A program made the translations under genes and the position numbers. Positions 6,754 to 15,243 of a stretch of DNA of 56,425 bases are shown here, piece by piece. The stretch spans positions 1-56,425 of the forward strand of contig JAFZWW010000028.1 of the NCBI GenBank assembly GCA_017617005.1, written 5' to 3'. This DNA is from Lachnospiraceae bacterium (GTDB lineage: Bacteria; Bacillota; Clostridia; Lachnospirales; Lachnospiraceae). Each line of letters opens with the position of its first letter. The stretch's first letter is position 1. Below the pieces are notes generated by a model that was given only the letters and a program-made list of their open reading frames with translations, was not told the origin of the DNA and searched no databases.

Positions 6754-8636
6754 GTGCGATAAGTGATATCTTTCTAAATCCGATAAAGAATGTACCTGAT
6801 AAGCCTGCCTCCGATGTTTCGGGGGAAGGTGCTGCGACTCTGGCCAAAATGAAGAACGGGGATACATTCTCCGCCAAGGTGGTCAATACATCCGGAGAGA
6901 ATGTCACACTCAGGCTTTCAAACGGCAATCTCGTTAATGCAAAGCTATCATCGGATATGAATATATCCGAAGGACAGACGGTTTCATTCGAGATAAGGAA
7001 TTCGGGTAATTCCATAAAGATATCACCGCTTCTTACAAACACATCCGCAGATATCAGTGTCCTCAAAGCACTCGACCAGGCTTCGCTTCCCGTAAACGAT
7101 ACATCGGTTGCTATGACAACGGAGATGATGAAGGCGGGACTTTCCATAGACAGACAGTCTCTTGCGGGAATGTATGAGAGCATACTGAACAATCCCGGTG
7201 CCAAAATAAGTGATGCGGTGGACCTGGCAAAGCTCGGTCTTCAGATAAATGAAGCAAATCTTTCGAATATCGAAAGCTATAAGAACCTTTCCTATCAGAT
7301 AGATCAGGGAATGCAGACAATTGCCGAAAAGACTGATCAGGCTCTTATGGATCTCGTTTCGGGAGGAGATACCGCCGGAGCATCAAAGGTGATGTCATCC
7401 CTTATTGAATCGGTCACATCATATATGTCTGAAACAGGAGATCCGCTGACCGCTGAAAACGCACTTCAGAGTACTGAGGTAAATGCCGTAGCACAGTCGG
7501 AAGCCGTTAACGCCGAAAACGGAACCGTACAGGGTGATGCAGTATCAGCAGATGAAAAACTAATCGCGCAGGCGGATGTATCCGTCAGGGAAGGTGCCGT
7601 TTCCGATGCGGCAGAGAAAGCATCCGGTGATGCGGCTGCAAACGTAAGCGGTGATGTTCAGGATCCCGCATCAAAGGCACTCGAACTGTTAAAAGCGATG
7701 CAGTCAGGTCAGAGTGAAAGTAAGGACAATATGCCCGTCCCGCAGAATTCCGAATCTTCGGTATCCGGAACTGCGCTTTCAGACACGGGATCACAGCCTT
7801 CTTCAATCACAGAGGATTTCAGCCGTGCCGTAGAAGTCTTCAGGCAGATCACCGGAGAAGCGGAATATAAACCTGCGGATCTTCAGAATTTTCTTAAGGA
7901 TATCTCCGCATTCCAGGCAAAGGCTCTGGCGGAGGGTAATACCGACGGACTCAGAGACCTGGTTTCTTCAAAATCTGTAAGGAATCTTATATTCGATGTC
8001 CTAAGAGATCAGTGGAGTATATCGCCTTCAGAAGTAGCGGACAAGGAAAAGGTTGAAGCATTATATAGGAGACTCGGCGACCAGATCAATATTTTAAAAG
8101 ATGGACTGACAGGTGTTAATGCACAGAATACTCCCGCATTCCAGGCGGCCGACAATATGAGTTCCAATCTGGATTTCCTTAACCAGATAAACCAGATGTA
8201 TGCTTATATCCAGCTTCCGCTCAAACTTTCGGGCGGTGACAATGCACACGGCGACCTGTATGTTTATTCGAACAGAAAAAATATGACATCGGATGATTCG
8301 ACCGTTACGGCATTCATGCATCTCGATATGGACCATTTGGGACCGGTCGATGTTTATGTTGCAATGGATATAAAGTCCGGCGGCAAGGTGCAGACCAATT
8401 TCACGGTCGCTGATGATGAGATACTGTCTTTCCTTGAGGAGAATATTCACATCCTCAATGAGAGACTCAATAAAAGAGGATACGATCTTTCCTGCAGGAT
8501 GTCCCTTAAGGGAAAGGAAGAATCACCCGAAGAAGAAGCACTTGCAGACGGCGGTGTAAACCTCCTTCTTTTACATGCGGGCGGTATGGGAGGATCTTTC
8601 CGGGCGGGAATGAGATCGTTCGATGTGAGGGCATGA
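6750..8636 (+). CDS. FliK-like protein (YlqG type)
   Basis: The 628-residue protein has a C-terminal flagellar hook-length-control-like domain at about residues 480-590 (LPLKLSG, GDLYVYS, DMDHLGPVDVYVAMD, VQTNFTVADD, LNKRGYD). The N-terminal part (1-110) resembles a small beta-rich domain (GDTFSAKVVNTSGENVTLRL). The middle (about 220-350) is low-complexity, rich in Ala, Ser, Glu and Val, and probably disordered. It has no signal peptide. It sits between rnhB and a FlhB-tail homologue, as ylqG-ylqH do in Bacillus. No other flagellar gene occurs in the window, so its role is unknown. It overlaps both neighbours by 4 nt. Confidence 0.8.
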   Translation: MSAISDIFLNPIKNVPDKPASDVSGEGAATLAKMKNGDTFSAKVVNTSGENVTLRLSNGNLVNAKLSSDMNISEGQTVSFEIRNSGNSIKISPLLTNTSADISVLKALDQASLPVNDTSVAMTTEMMKAGLSIDRQSLAGMYESILNNPGAKISDAVDLAKLGLQINEANLSNIESYKNLSYQIDQGMQTIAEKTDQALMDLVSGGDTAGASKVMSSLIESVTSYMSETGDPLTAENALQSTEVNAVAQSEAVNAENGTVQGDAVSADEKLIAQADVSVREGAVSDAAEKASGDAAANVSGDVQDPASKALELLKAMQSGQSESKDNMPVPQNSESSVSGTALSDTGSQPSSITEDFSRAVEVFRQITGEAEYKPADLQNFLKDISAFQAKALAEGNTDGLRDLVSSKSVRNLIFDVLRDQWSISPSEVADKEKVEALYRRLGDQINILKDGLTGVNAQNTPAFQAADNMSSNLDFLNQINQMYAYIQLPLKLSGGDNAHGDLYVYSNRKNMTSDDSTVTAFMHLDMDHLGPVDVYVAMDIKSGGKVQTNFTVADDEILSFLEENIHILNERLNKRGYDLSCRMSLKGKEESPEEEALADGGVNLLLLHAGGMGGSFRAGMRSFDVRA

Positions 8637-8917
8637 TGGCTGAAGAAAAGAAGAAGATAAAAACAGCGGTCGCCCTCGAATACGATCCGGGCGATGAGGC
8701 TCCCAGGGTCATTGCATCCGGTAAAGGTGCCCTGGCCGACAAGATAATCGAAAAGGCCAAGGAAAGCGATGTTCCAATTCATGAAGACGATAAACTTGCG
8801 AACACGCTCTCGAAACTTGAGATCGGGGATCTGATACCTCCCGAGCTGTATGAGGTTGTCGCAGAGATCCTGATCTTCGTCGATTCAATGGATAAGATCA
8901 AGAGTAAGCTTAAGTGA
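8633..8917 (+). CDS. FlhB C-terminal-domain homologue (YlqH/FlhX type)
   Basis: Protein of 94 residues corresponding to the cytoplasmic tail of the flagellar export switch protein FlhB. Family features are AVALEYDPGDEAPRVIASG, IIEKAKESDVPIHEDDKLA and EIGDLIPPELYEVVAEIL. It begins after the point where FlhB carries the NPTH autocleavage site, so it matches the released fragment and has no membrane part. Stand-alone copies (YlqH, FlhX) are known. The neighbour is a FliK-like protein, the normal partner of this domain in substrate switching. Confidence 0.88.
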   Translation: MMAEEKKKIKTAVALEYDPGDEAPRVIASGKGALADKIIEKAKESDVPIHEDDKLANTLSKLEIGDLIPPELYEVVAEILIFVDSMDKIKSKLK

Positions 8918-9273
8918 CGGACAACCGGAAAAAAGGATCTTTTCACGAGACCATTGCAATTGAATATCTCAAAAAGAAAGGACATCGGATAATCGCGAGG
9001 AACGAACTCAATAAATTCGGGGAGATCGATATCATATCAGTTTCTCCGGACGGAAAACTTGTTTTTACGGAAGTAAAATACAGGAAGAGTGCAAAGCGCG
9101 GATATCCCCTGGAGGCCGTGACACCTGAAAAACAGCGCAGGATCAGCAGGGCTTCCGCATATTATCTGAACTCACACCGTGAATACCTTAATCATCAGAT
9201 CAGATATGACTGTATTGGTATTATCGGCGATGAAATAAAACATATAGAAAACGCATTTTACTACGTGGGGTGA
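8914..9273 (+). CDS. UPF0102 family protein YraN, nuclease-fold
   Basis: Protein of 119 residues in the YraN family, whose fold is like Holliday-junction resolvases and restriction enzymes. The signature is seen: a conserved E (about residue 11), GEIDII (about 34-39) and FTEVKYR with the ExK pair (about 52-55). The cellular function is not established. The GTG start overlaps the previous stop (GTGA), and the 3' end overlaps the response regulator region. Its position near rnhB is common in Firmicutes. Confidence 0.93.
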   Translation: MTDNRKKGSFHETIAIEYLKKKGHRIIARNELNKFGEIDIISVSPDGKLVFTEVKYRKSAKRGYPLEAVTPEKQRRISRASAYYLNSHREYLNHQIRYDCIGIIGDEIKHIENAFYYVG

Positions 9274-9275
9274 CT

Positions 9276-9968
9276 ATGGCAAATATTCTTGTTTGTGATG
9301 ATGATAAAGATATAGTCGAGGCGATCGAAGTATATCTCAAGGATGACGGACACATTATATACAAAGCATATAACGGTGCCGATGCACTTGATATTCTCGG
9401 AAAAGAGGACATACAGCTTGTGATCCTCGATATCATGATGCCCGTGATGAACGGTATAGAGGTTGCGGAAAAGATCAGGGAAACCAGCACGCTTCCCATT
9501 ATTTTCCTGTCCGCAAAATCGGAGGAGAATGATAAGGTCACCGGACTCAACGCCGGTGCGGATGATTATATCACCAAGCCTTTTTCTCCCGCGGAACTTA
9601 CCGCAAGAGTAAGATCCAATCTCAGGAGATATACGCTTCTCGGCAGCATCAACGAAGGTAACAACCATATCTATAATTGCGGTGCACTCAGCATCAATGA
9701 TGAGACCAAAACCGTTACGGTTGATTCGCAGCCCGTTAAGCTTACCCCCATCGAATACAATATCCTTCTCCTTCTTTTGAAGAACAAGGGAACCGTATTT
9801 TCAACGGATAAGATCTATGAATCGATCTGGAACGAAGCTCCCATTGCGACCGACAATACGGTTGCGGTGCATATAAGACATATCAGGGAGAAGATCGAGA
9901 TAGATCCCGGACAGCCCCAGTTCCTTAAAGTCGTCTGGGGAGTCGGATATAAGATAGAAGATCTATGA
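9276..9968 (+). CDS. OmpR/PhoB-family response regulator
   Basis: Two-domain DNA-binding response regulator, 230 residues from this start. The receiver domain (1-115) has CDDD, the phosphoacceptor in LVILDIMMP, Ser/Thr in FLSAK and Lys in ITKPF. The winged-helix domain (about 135-230) ends VWGVGYKIE. I chose ATG 9276 because GTGGGG lies 6-10 nt upstream; a GTG at 9270 would add two residues. It overlaps the histidine kinase by 4 nt, so the two form a system. The targets are unknown. Confidence 0.95.
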   Translation: MANILVCDDDKDIVEAIEVYLKDDGHIIYKAYNGADALDILGKEDIQLVILDIMMPVMNGIEVAEKIRETSTLPIIFLSAKSEENDKVTGLNAGADDYITKPFSPAELTARVRSNLRRYTLLGSINEGNNHIYNCGALSINDETKTVTVDSQPVKLTPIEYNILLLLLKNKGTVFSTDKIYESIWNEAPIATDNTVAVHIRHIREKIEIDPGQPQFLKVVWGVGYKIEDL

Positions 9969-12640
9969 AGAAGACCAGAACCAAAAAATTAATGTTCCAT
10001 CTCGGAATGCACTTATGTGCATTTATTTCCGTACTCTTTCTGGCTGATATATTCTTCTGCAGTTATATATCTGTAAGCTATCTCGGAGGAGATTCAAGGT
10101 ATGCCCTCAATCCATTCCCCTCACAGGAAACCGAAGAGATAGACCGTATCATTACCGATGTGTTTGCACACCAGGCCTCCGATATCATGAAGTATACGGC
10201 AGCCAAGGAGATACTCGGTGCCCAGAACGGCATCAAGGATAACAGGCTGGTGGATGTTTCCGATTATTATCACGGAACATATAAGGTCAGCATCAAGCTG
10301 TATCTTTCCGACCTTATCAATCTCGGAAGAAGAGGAATCGAATATTCGGAAAGAAGCCTTACCGTCCAGGATTTTGTTTATTATTTCGGTGATCCCCTCT
10401 ATTCCGAAAACTTCGCACTCGATCCTTACGGAAATCTGTATTTCATAGGTTTTGAGACTCTTAACAGATATAAGTTTTCCGAAAAATACACGACCAATAT
10501 CACGGAAGAGGAAGAGCCGGATGTCGATGAAAATGTTGTCAGAGCCATCCGGAATACCTCTCCTTCCGATCTTATAAATCTTGTTGCCCAGTACTGTGTA
10601 AGGGAATATCCCGAACTTGTGTCCCTTTCCAGCTGGGAAGACGGAATGATCTATGTTACCTTCAAAGAGCCCATCGTCGATGATGAAGGCTTTACTTCAT
10701 TTTTGAGCTATAAGGAAGCCATCAGAAACTGGGACGGATACTTTACCGCAATAGATGAGCTGAAGGTCACTTCTTCACTCTTTTCCTCCGCATATGATGT
10801 TTACAGGGAAGGAGAGAAGCTGTACGAAAACAGTGATTCAAATCTTGTTTATACAATAAGGACCAAGGATAACGACGGTAACACAAGGGTATATACGAAT
10901 TATCCCGATTCCAAAAAATACGATGATTCTTCACTGGCAGACATTTACTCCAGCCATCTTCATTACATCATCTGTTATTACGACGATCTCGAGTATTCGA
11001 CTCTTTCCGATATCGGAGAGAATGTCATAACCGATGCCATTATGATCTATCCCGATGTATATCCCGACAATACCCATGTCTGGATGTATATCGATGATAC
11101 AACTTCAAGGGCAAACGATATATATTACGATCTGCTCTACAGATATGATTCCGTAAAACAGATCTCCGGATTTTTTACCATTGTCATTGCATTCCTTACT
11201 TTCATCTATCTTTCACTTTTCGTATACCTGCTCTTCATCACCGGCGTTGAATATACGGATGAAGGAGAGGAATTCAGGGTATTTCCGCAGGATAAGATCT
11301 GGATCGAGGTCATGATTGCTTTTTCGGTGGTCGCATTTTACATCGCCAGATTTTATTTCGACTACCTGAAGCAGCTTATAAATGTAAATTACTGCAGGGT
11401 CACCTTTGAAAACGGAGGACCTTTCAAAAATGCGGGAATTTCCTCATATCTTGTTTTTGGTATGTTTGGATTCCTGCTCTCGCTTACCGGTGCATTCATT
11501 GTTTTCTCTTTTGTCAGAAGGATAAGGGCCGGTGTTCTCTTTGAGTATTCATTCCTCAAGAGGATCAAAATGTTCTTCGACTGGTTCGCTCTTATTTATT
11601 CGGGTGGTTCCGCATCGTCATGGTTCATCCTTATTCCGTATGCCGCTTTCCTTGTCGTGAACGTGGGCGGCGCGGTATACGGTATGCTTAATCTCGATAA
11701 TGTTGCGATCTCGGCGATAGTTTTCTCCGTGCTCATTCTGTTCGATATCTTTGTAGGCATTACGCTTTTCCTCGTGACCGCGGAAAAGAAGGAGCTGCTT
11801 GACGGAATAGCGAAGATAAGAGCAGGCGAGGTTGATTACAAGATCGATGTATCGAACCTTCGCTATGAGAATAAGAATCTTGCGGAGAGCATCAATAATA
11901 TCGGTGACGGTATCAAGACGGCTGTGGAATCATCACTTATGGAGGAGCAGCTCAGGTCGGAGCTGATCACCAATGTCTCGCATGACCTTAAGACACCTCT
12001 TACTTCGATCATCAATTATTCCGACCTTCTTAAGAGGGATAACCTTACCGAGGATAAAAAGAAGGAATACCTGTCCATAATCGGTGAAAAGTCGATCAAG
12101 CTCAAAAAATTGCTCGAGGACCTTCTCGAAGCGTCCAAGCTTTCATCCGGTCAGGTCGAGCTCAACAGGGAAAAGACGGATCTTACGGAGCTTTTGAACC
12201 AGGCGCTCGGAGAATACGAGGGAAGATTTAAGAACTCGAAGCTCGAGCTTGTAACCAATGATTTCCCCAGGGCATTTATCTATACCGATCCCGGATGTAC
12301 CTGGAGGATATTCGATAATCTTTTTGAGAATATCTGTAAATATGCCATGAGCGGAACAAGGGTATATGTAGATTACACCGCTTCCGAAGGCATAGCATAT
12401 ATCAAAATAAAGAACGTTTCAGCCGTAAGACCCAGATTCCAGGGTGACGAGCTTACGGAGAGATTTATAAGGGGAGATGAGAGCAGGACGGGAGAAGGCA
12501 GCGGACTCGGTCTGTTCATAGCCAAGAGCCTGACCGAGGCACAGGGCGGAACCTTCAAGGTTATTGTCGACGGTGATATGTTCGTAACGAGTATTTCAAT
12601 ACCCGAATTCAGCTCTGATCTCGATGAAAACGTGTTATAA
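9965..12640 (+). CDS. Sensor histidine kinase with a large extracytoplasmic domain and a multi-span membrane region
   Basis: Membrane histidine kinase of 891 residues, paired with the regulator just upstream. One membrane helix (about 12-38) precedes an extracytoplasmic region of about 350 residues that I cannot place in a family. Five further helices follow between about 395 and 610. A short HAMP-like linker leads to HisKA (NVSHDLKTPLTSIINYS, His673) and an ATPase domain with an N-box-like NLFENICKYA and the G2-box GEGSGLGLFIAK. The usual G1 box (DNG) is weak: KNVSAV stands in its place. The ligand is unknown. The 3' end is 20 nt before the next gene. Confidence 0.93.
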   Translation: MKKTRTKKLMFHLGMHLCAFISVLFLADIFFCSYISVSYLGGDSRYALNPFPSQETEEIDRIITDVFAHQASDIMKYTAAKEILGAQNGIKDNRLVDVSDYYHGTYKVSIKLYLSDLINLGRRGIEYSERSLTVQDFVYYFGDPLYSENFALDPYGNLYFIGFETLNRYKFSEKYTTNITEEEEPDVDENVVRAIRNTSPSDLINLVAQYCVREYPELVSLSSWEDGMIYVTFKEPIVDDEGFTSFLSYKEAIRNWDGYFTAIDELKVTSSLFSSAYDVYREGEKLYENSDSNLVYTIRTKDNDGNTRVYTNYPDSKKYDDSSLADIYSSHLHYIICYYDDLEYSTLSDIGENVITDAIMIYPDVYPDNTHVWMYIDDTTSRANDIYYDLLYRYDSVKQISGFFTIVIAFLTFIYLSLFVYLLFITGVEYTDEGEEFRVFPQDKIWIEVMIAFSVVAFYIARFYFDYLKQLINVNYCRVTFENGGPFKNAGISSYLVFGMFGFLLSLTGAFIVFSFVRRIRAGVLFEYSFLKRIKMFFDWFALIYSGGSASSWFILIPYAAFLVVNVGGAVYGMLNLDNVAISAIVFSVLILFDIFVGITLFLVTAEKKELLDGIAKIRAGEVDYKIDVSNLRYENKNLAESINNIGDGIKTAVESSLMEEQLRSELITNVSHDLKTPLTSIINYSDLLKRDNLTEDKKKEYLSIIGEKSIKLKKLLEDLLEASKLSSGQVELNREKTDLTELLNQALGEYEGRFKNSKLELVTNDFPRAFIYTDPGCTWRIFDNLFENICKYAMSGTRVYVDYTASEGIAYIKIKNVSAVRPRFQGDELTERFIRGDESRTGEGSGLGLFIAKSLTEAQGGTFKVIVDGDMFVTSISIPEFSSDLDENVL

Positions 12641-12678
12641 TCTGTAACGAAAAACAGTTAATGGATAGGAATCAGAAT

Positions 12679-13869
12679 ATGCCTAATGTACTTGAACTTG
12701 AAAACTCAATGCCCGTAGGACAGCTCGGATTATTGGTGCATCCTTCTTTCGGAATGAAGGGCGACCGCGTGAATTCGTATCTTGCCTCATTCCGTAAGGA
12801 TATCCATAACGATCTGGTCAAAAACGACCCCGCATTCCAGGGATATCAGATGGATGATTACAGGGTCCCCTTTTCCATTCCCAGATTCGGAAGCGGAGAG
12901 GGAAAATGCCATATCCAGCAGTCCACGAGAGGTAAGGACTTATTTATTCTCGTAGATGTCACCAATCATTCGCTCACCTACAAGATGAACGGCTTCGATA
13001 ACCATATGTCTCCCGATGACATCTATCAGGACCTCAAGAGGATCATAGCTGCTATCGATGGTAAAGCATACCGTATCAATGTCATTATGCCTTTCCTCTA
13101 TGAGGGAAGACAGCACAGAAGACACGGACGCGAATCTATGGACTGTGCTTACATGCTTAAAGAACTCAGTGATATGGGCATGGCCAATTTCATCACCTTC
13201 GATGCACACGATCCCAGGGTTCAGAACTCGATCCCTCTTATCGGTTTCGATAATTTTATGCCCCCTTACCAGTTCATCAAGGCACTTCTTACCAATGAAG
13301 ATGACCTTATAGTTGATGAAGATCATATGGTCGTCATCGCACCCGATGAAGGTGCTCTTGAAAGAGCTATCTATTTTGCAAACGTTCTCGGACTCAATAC
13401 CGGTACGTTCTACAAGAGACGTGATTATTCCAGGATCGTTAACGGTAAGAATCCGATAGTTGCCCATGAATTCCTCGGAGACAATATTGACAGCAAGGAT
13501 GTCGTTATCATTGACGACATGATCTCCTCTGGAGGTTCGATGGTCGATACCGCAAGGCAGCTCAAGGAGATGAATGCAAGACGTGTATTCATATGTACCA
13601 CTTTCGGTCTTTTCACCGAGGGACTCGATAATTTCGATAAGGCATATGAGAAGGGATATTTCGACAGGGTCATCACCACAAACCTTACCTATCTGCCTCC
13701 CGAGATCTATGACAGACCTTATTTCATCGAGGCCGATATGTGCAAGTTCATCGCATCCATCATTGATTTCATGAACCATGATTCATCCATGTCCAATGTT
13801 ATGGATAATACCCAGAAGATGCATGCGGTTCTCGAAAACTACAATGCACGACTGAACGTAGAGATCTGA
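12679..13869 (+). CDS. prs: Ribose-phosphate pyrophosphokinase, divergent long form
   Basis: PRPP synthetase family enzyme, which would make PRPP from ribose 5-phosphate and ATP for nucleotide, His and Trp synthesis. The PRPP loop is clear (VVIIDDMISSGGSM, near residue 275), as are FLYEGRQHRRHGRE and TFDAHDPRVQ, counterparts of PRPP-synthetase motifs. The protein is near 400 residues against about 315 in the classical enzyme, and its N-terminal part differs from it. ATG 12679 has TAGGA 8 nt upstream; ATG 12661, without a Shine-Dalgarno, would add six residues. It is followed at 13 nt by the DUF512 gene. Confidence 0.88.
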   Translation: MPNVLELENSMPVGQLGLLVHPSFGMKGDRVNSYLASFRKDIHNDLVKNDPAFQGYQMDDYRVPFSIPRFGSGEGKCHIQQSTRGKDLFILVDVTNHSLTYKMNGFDNHMSPDDIYQDLKRIIAAIDGKAYRINVIMPFLYEGRQHRRHGRESMDCAYMLKELSDMGMANFITFDAHDPRVQNSIPLIGFDNFMPPYQFIKALLTNEDDLIVDEDHMVVIAPDEGALERAIYFANVLGLNTGTFYKRRDYSRIVNGKNPIVAHEFLGDNIDSKDVVIIDDMISSGGSMVDTARQLKEMNARRVFICTTFGLFTEGLDNFDKAYEKGYFDRVITTNLTYLPPEIYDRPYFIEADMCKFIASIIDFMNHDSSMSNVMDNTQKMHAVLENYNARLNVEI

Positions 13870-13882
13870 TCCGGAGTTTCAC

Positions 13883-15211
13883 TTGAGTAAAAGCCATGTC
13901 ATAAAAAGCATTAATAAAGGTTCGATTGCAGATTCGCTGGGCATTTTGCCCGGCGATATTGTAATCAGGATAGATGATCAGGAGATAGAGGATATCTTCG
14001 ATTATCAGTTCTTTACCATGTCCGACAATCTCATTCTTACCGTCTTGCGTGACGGGGAGGAGTGGGAATATGACATAGAAAAGGGTGAGAACGAGGATCT
14101 CGGTATAGTGTTCGAAAACGGACTTATGGACACTTACAGGAGATGCTCAAACAACTGCATTTTCTGTTTCATAGACCAGATGCCTCCCGGAATGAGGGAC
14201 ACTCTTTATTTCAAGGATGATGATTCGAGACTTTCTTTCCTTCAGGGTAACTATATAACCCTGACCAATCTGTCCGAAAAGGATCTGAGCAGGATCGTCA
14301 GATATAATCTTTCCCCCGTCAATGTATCGATCCATACCATGAATCCCGAACTCAGATGCAAGATGCTGGGTAACCGTTTTGCGGGCTCATCGCTCTCAAA
14401 GCTTAATGTTCTTGCAGAGGCAGGAATAGAGATGAACGGCCAGATTGTTCTCTGTAAGGGGATTAATGACGGAAAGGAACTGGAATATTCGATCTCCGAG
14501 CTTATGAAATTCATTCCGTCCTTCAGGAGTCTTTCCGTTGTTCCTGTCGGTCTTTCCAAGTACCGTGACGGGCTGTTTCATCTGGAACCCTTTGAAAAAG
14601 AAGACAGTATCGAGGTCATCGGAATCATCGAGAAGTACCAGAAACTGGCTTTTGAAAAGCACGGTATCCATTTTGTTCATGCGAGCGACGAATGGTATCT
14701 GACCGCGGAAATGGAACTTCCGGAAGCGGAGCGTTATGACGGTTATCTGCAGATAGAAAACGGCGTTGGAATGATGCGTTCGTTCATTGATGAGACTGAT
14801 GAACAGATCGAAAAGAGAACCCGGGACGGTAGCTTTGCATCATGTGACCCGAACAGACATATCACACTTGTAACAGGTATGCTCGCGTATCCGATCATCA
14901 AAGCTACCGCTGAAAAACTCGAAGCAAAGGTTCCGGGAATGAGGCTCGATGTGTTCCCTGTAAGGAATGATTTCTTCGGTGAGAGGATCACTGTTTCGGG
15001 ACTTCTTACAGGTCAGGATATTATAGCCCAATTGAAGGGTAAGGAACTGGGAACGGAGGTTCGGCTACCCGAGTCCGTAGTTCGTGCCGGAACCGACGTT
15101 TTCCTTGATGATTACACGGTTTCACAGGTCTCGGATGCTTTACAAGTACGCGTATATACGATAAAATCTAATGGTTACGACTTTGTTGATTCCTGTGTGG
15201 GGATCAGCTGA
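13883..15211 (+). CDS. DUF512 protein: PDZ-like plus radical-SAM-type iron-sulfur protein
   Basis: Protein of 442 residues with a PDZ-like N-terminal segment (KGSIADSLGILPGDIVIRID, about 10-30) and a radical-SAM-like core. The cluster motif is CSNNCIFC (CX3CX2C, about residue 89), followed by FIDQMPPGMRD and DDSRLSFLQGNYITLTNL. The C-terminal DUF512 part contains TGMLAYP and GLLTGQDI. The reaction is not known. TTG start with CCGGAG 8 nt upstream. The order DUF512-der-plsY-gpsA is conserved in Clostridia, suggesting a housekeeping function near ribosome or membrane biogenesis. Confidence 0.9.
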   Translation: MSKSHVIKSINKGSIADSLGILPGDIVIRIDDQEIEDIFDYQFFTMSDNLILTVLRDGEEWEYDIEKGENEDLGIVFENGLMDTYRRCSNNCIFCFIDQMPPGMRDTLYFKDDDSRLSFLQGNYITLTNLSEKDLSRIVRYNLSPVNVSIHTMNPELRCKMLGNRFAGSSLSKLNVLAEAGIEMNGQIVLCKGINDGKELEYSISELMKFIPSFRSLSVVPVGLSKYRDGLFHLEPFEKEDSIEVIGIIEKYQKLAFEKHGIHFVHASDEWYLTAEMELPEAERYDGYLQIENGVGMMRSFIDETDEQIEKRTRDGSFASCDPNRHITLVTGMLAYPIIKATAEKLEAKVPGMRLDVFPVRNDFFGERITVSGLLTGQDIIAQLKGKELGTEVRLPESVVRAGTDVFLDDYTVSQVSDALQVRVYTIKSNGYDFVDSCVGIS

Positions 15212-15243
15212 TATTTTTGTGTTTAAACAGGTATTTTTTTAGT

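Noticed and set aside
7440-7800. Coding repeat array in the FliK-like protein
   Set aside because: The region is rich in Ala, Ser, Glu and Val, but no regular repeat unit could be found; it is low-complexity only.
6750-8917. Part of a type III secretion or flagellar gene cluster
   Set aside because: Only two domains occur, with no export gate, rod, hook or ATPase gene nearby; the pair is the known ylqG-ylqH arrangement.
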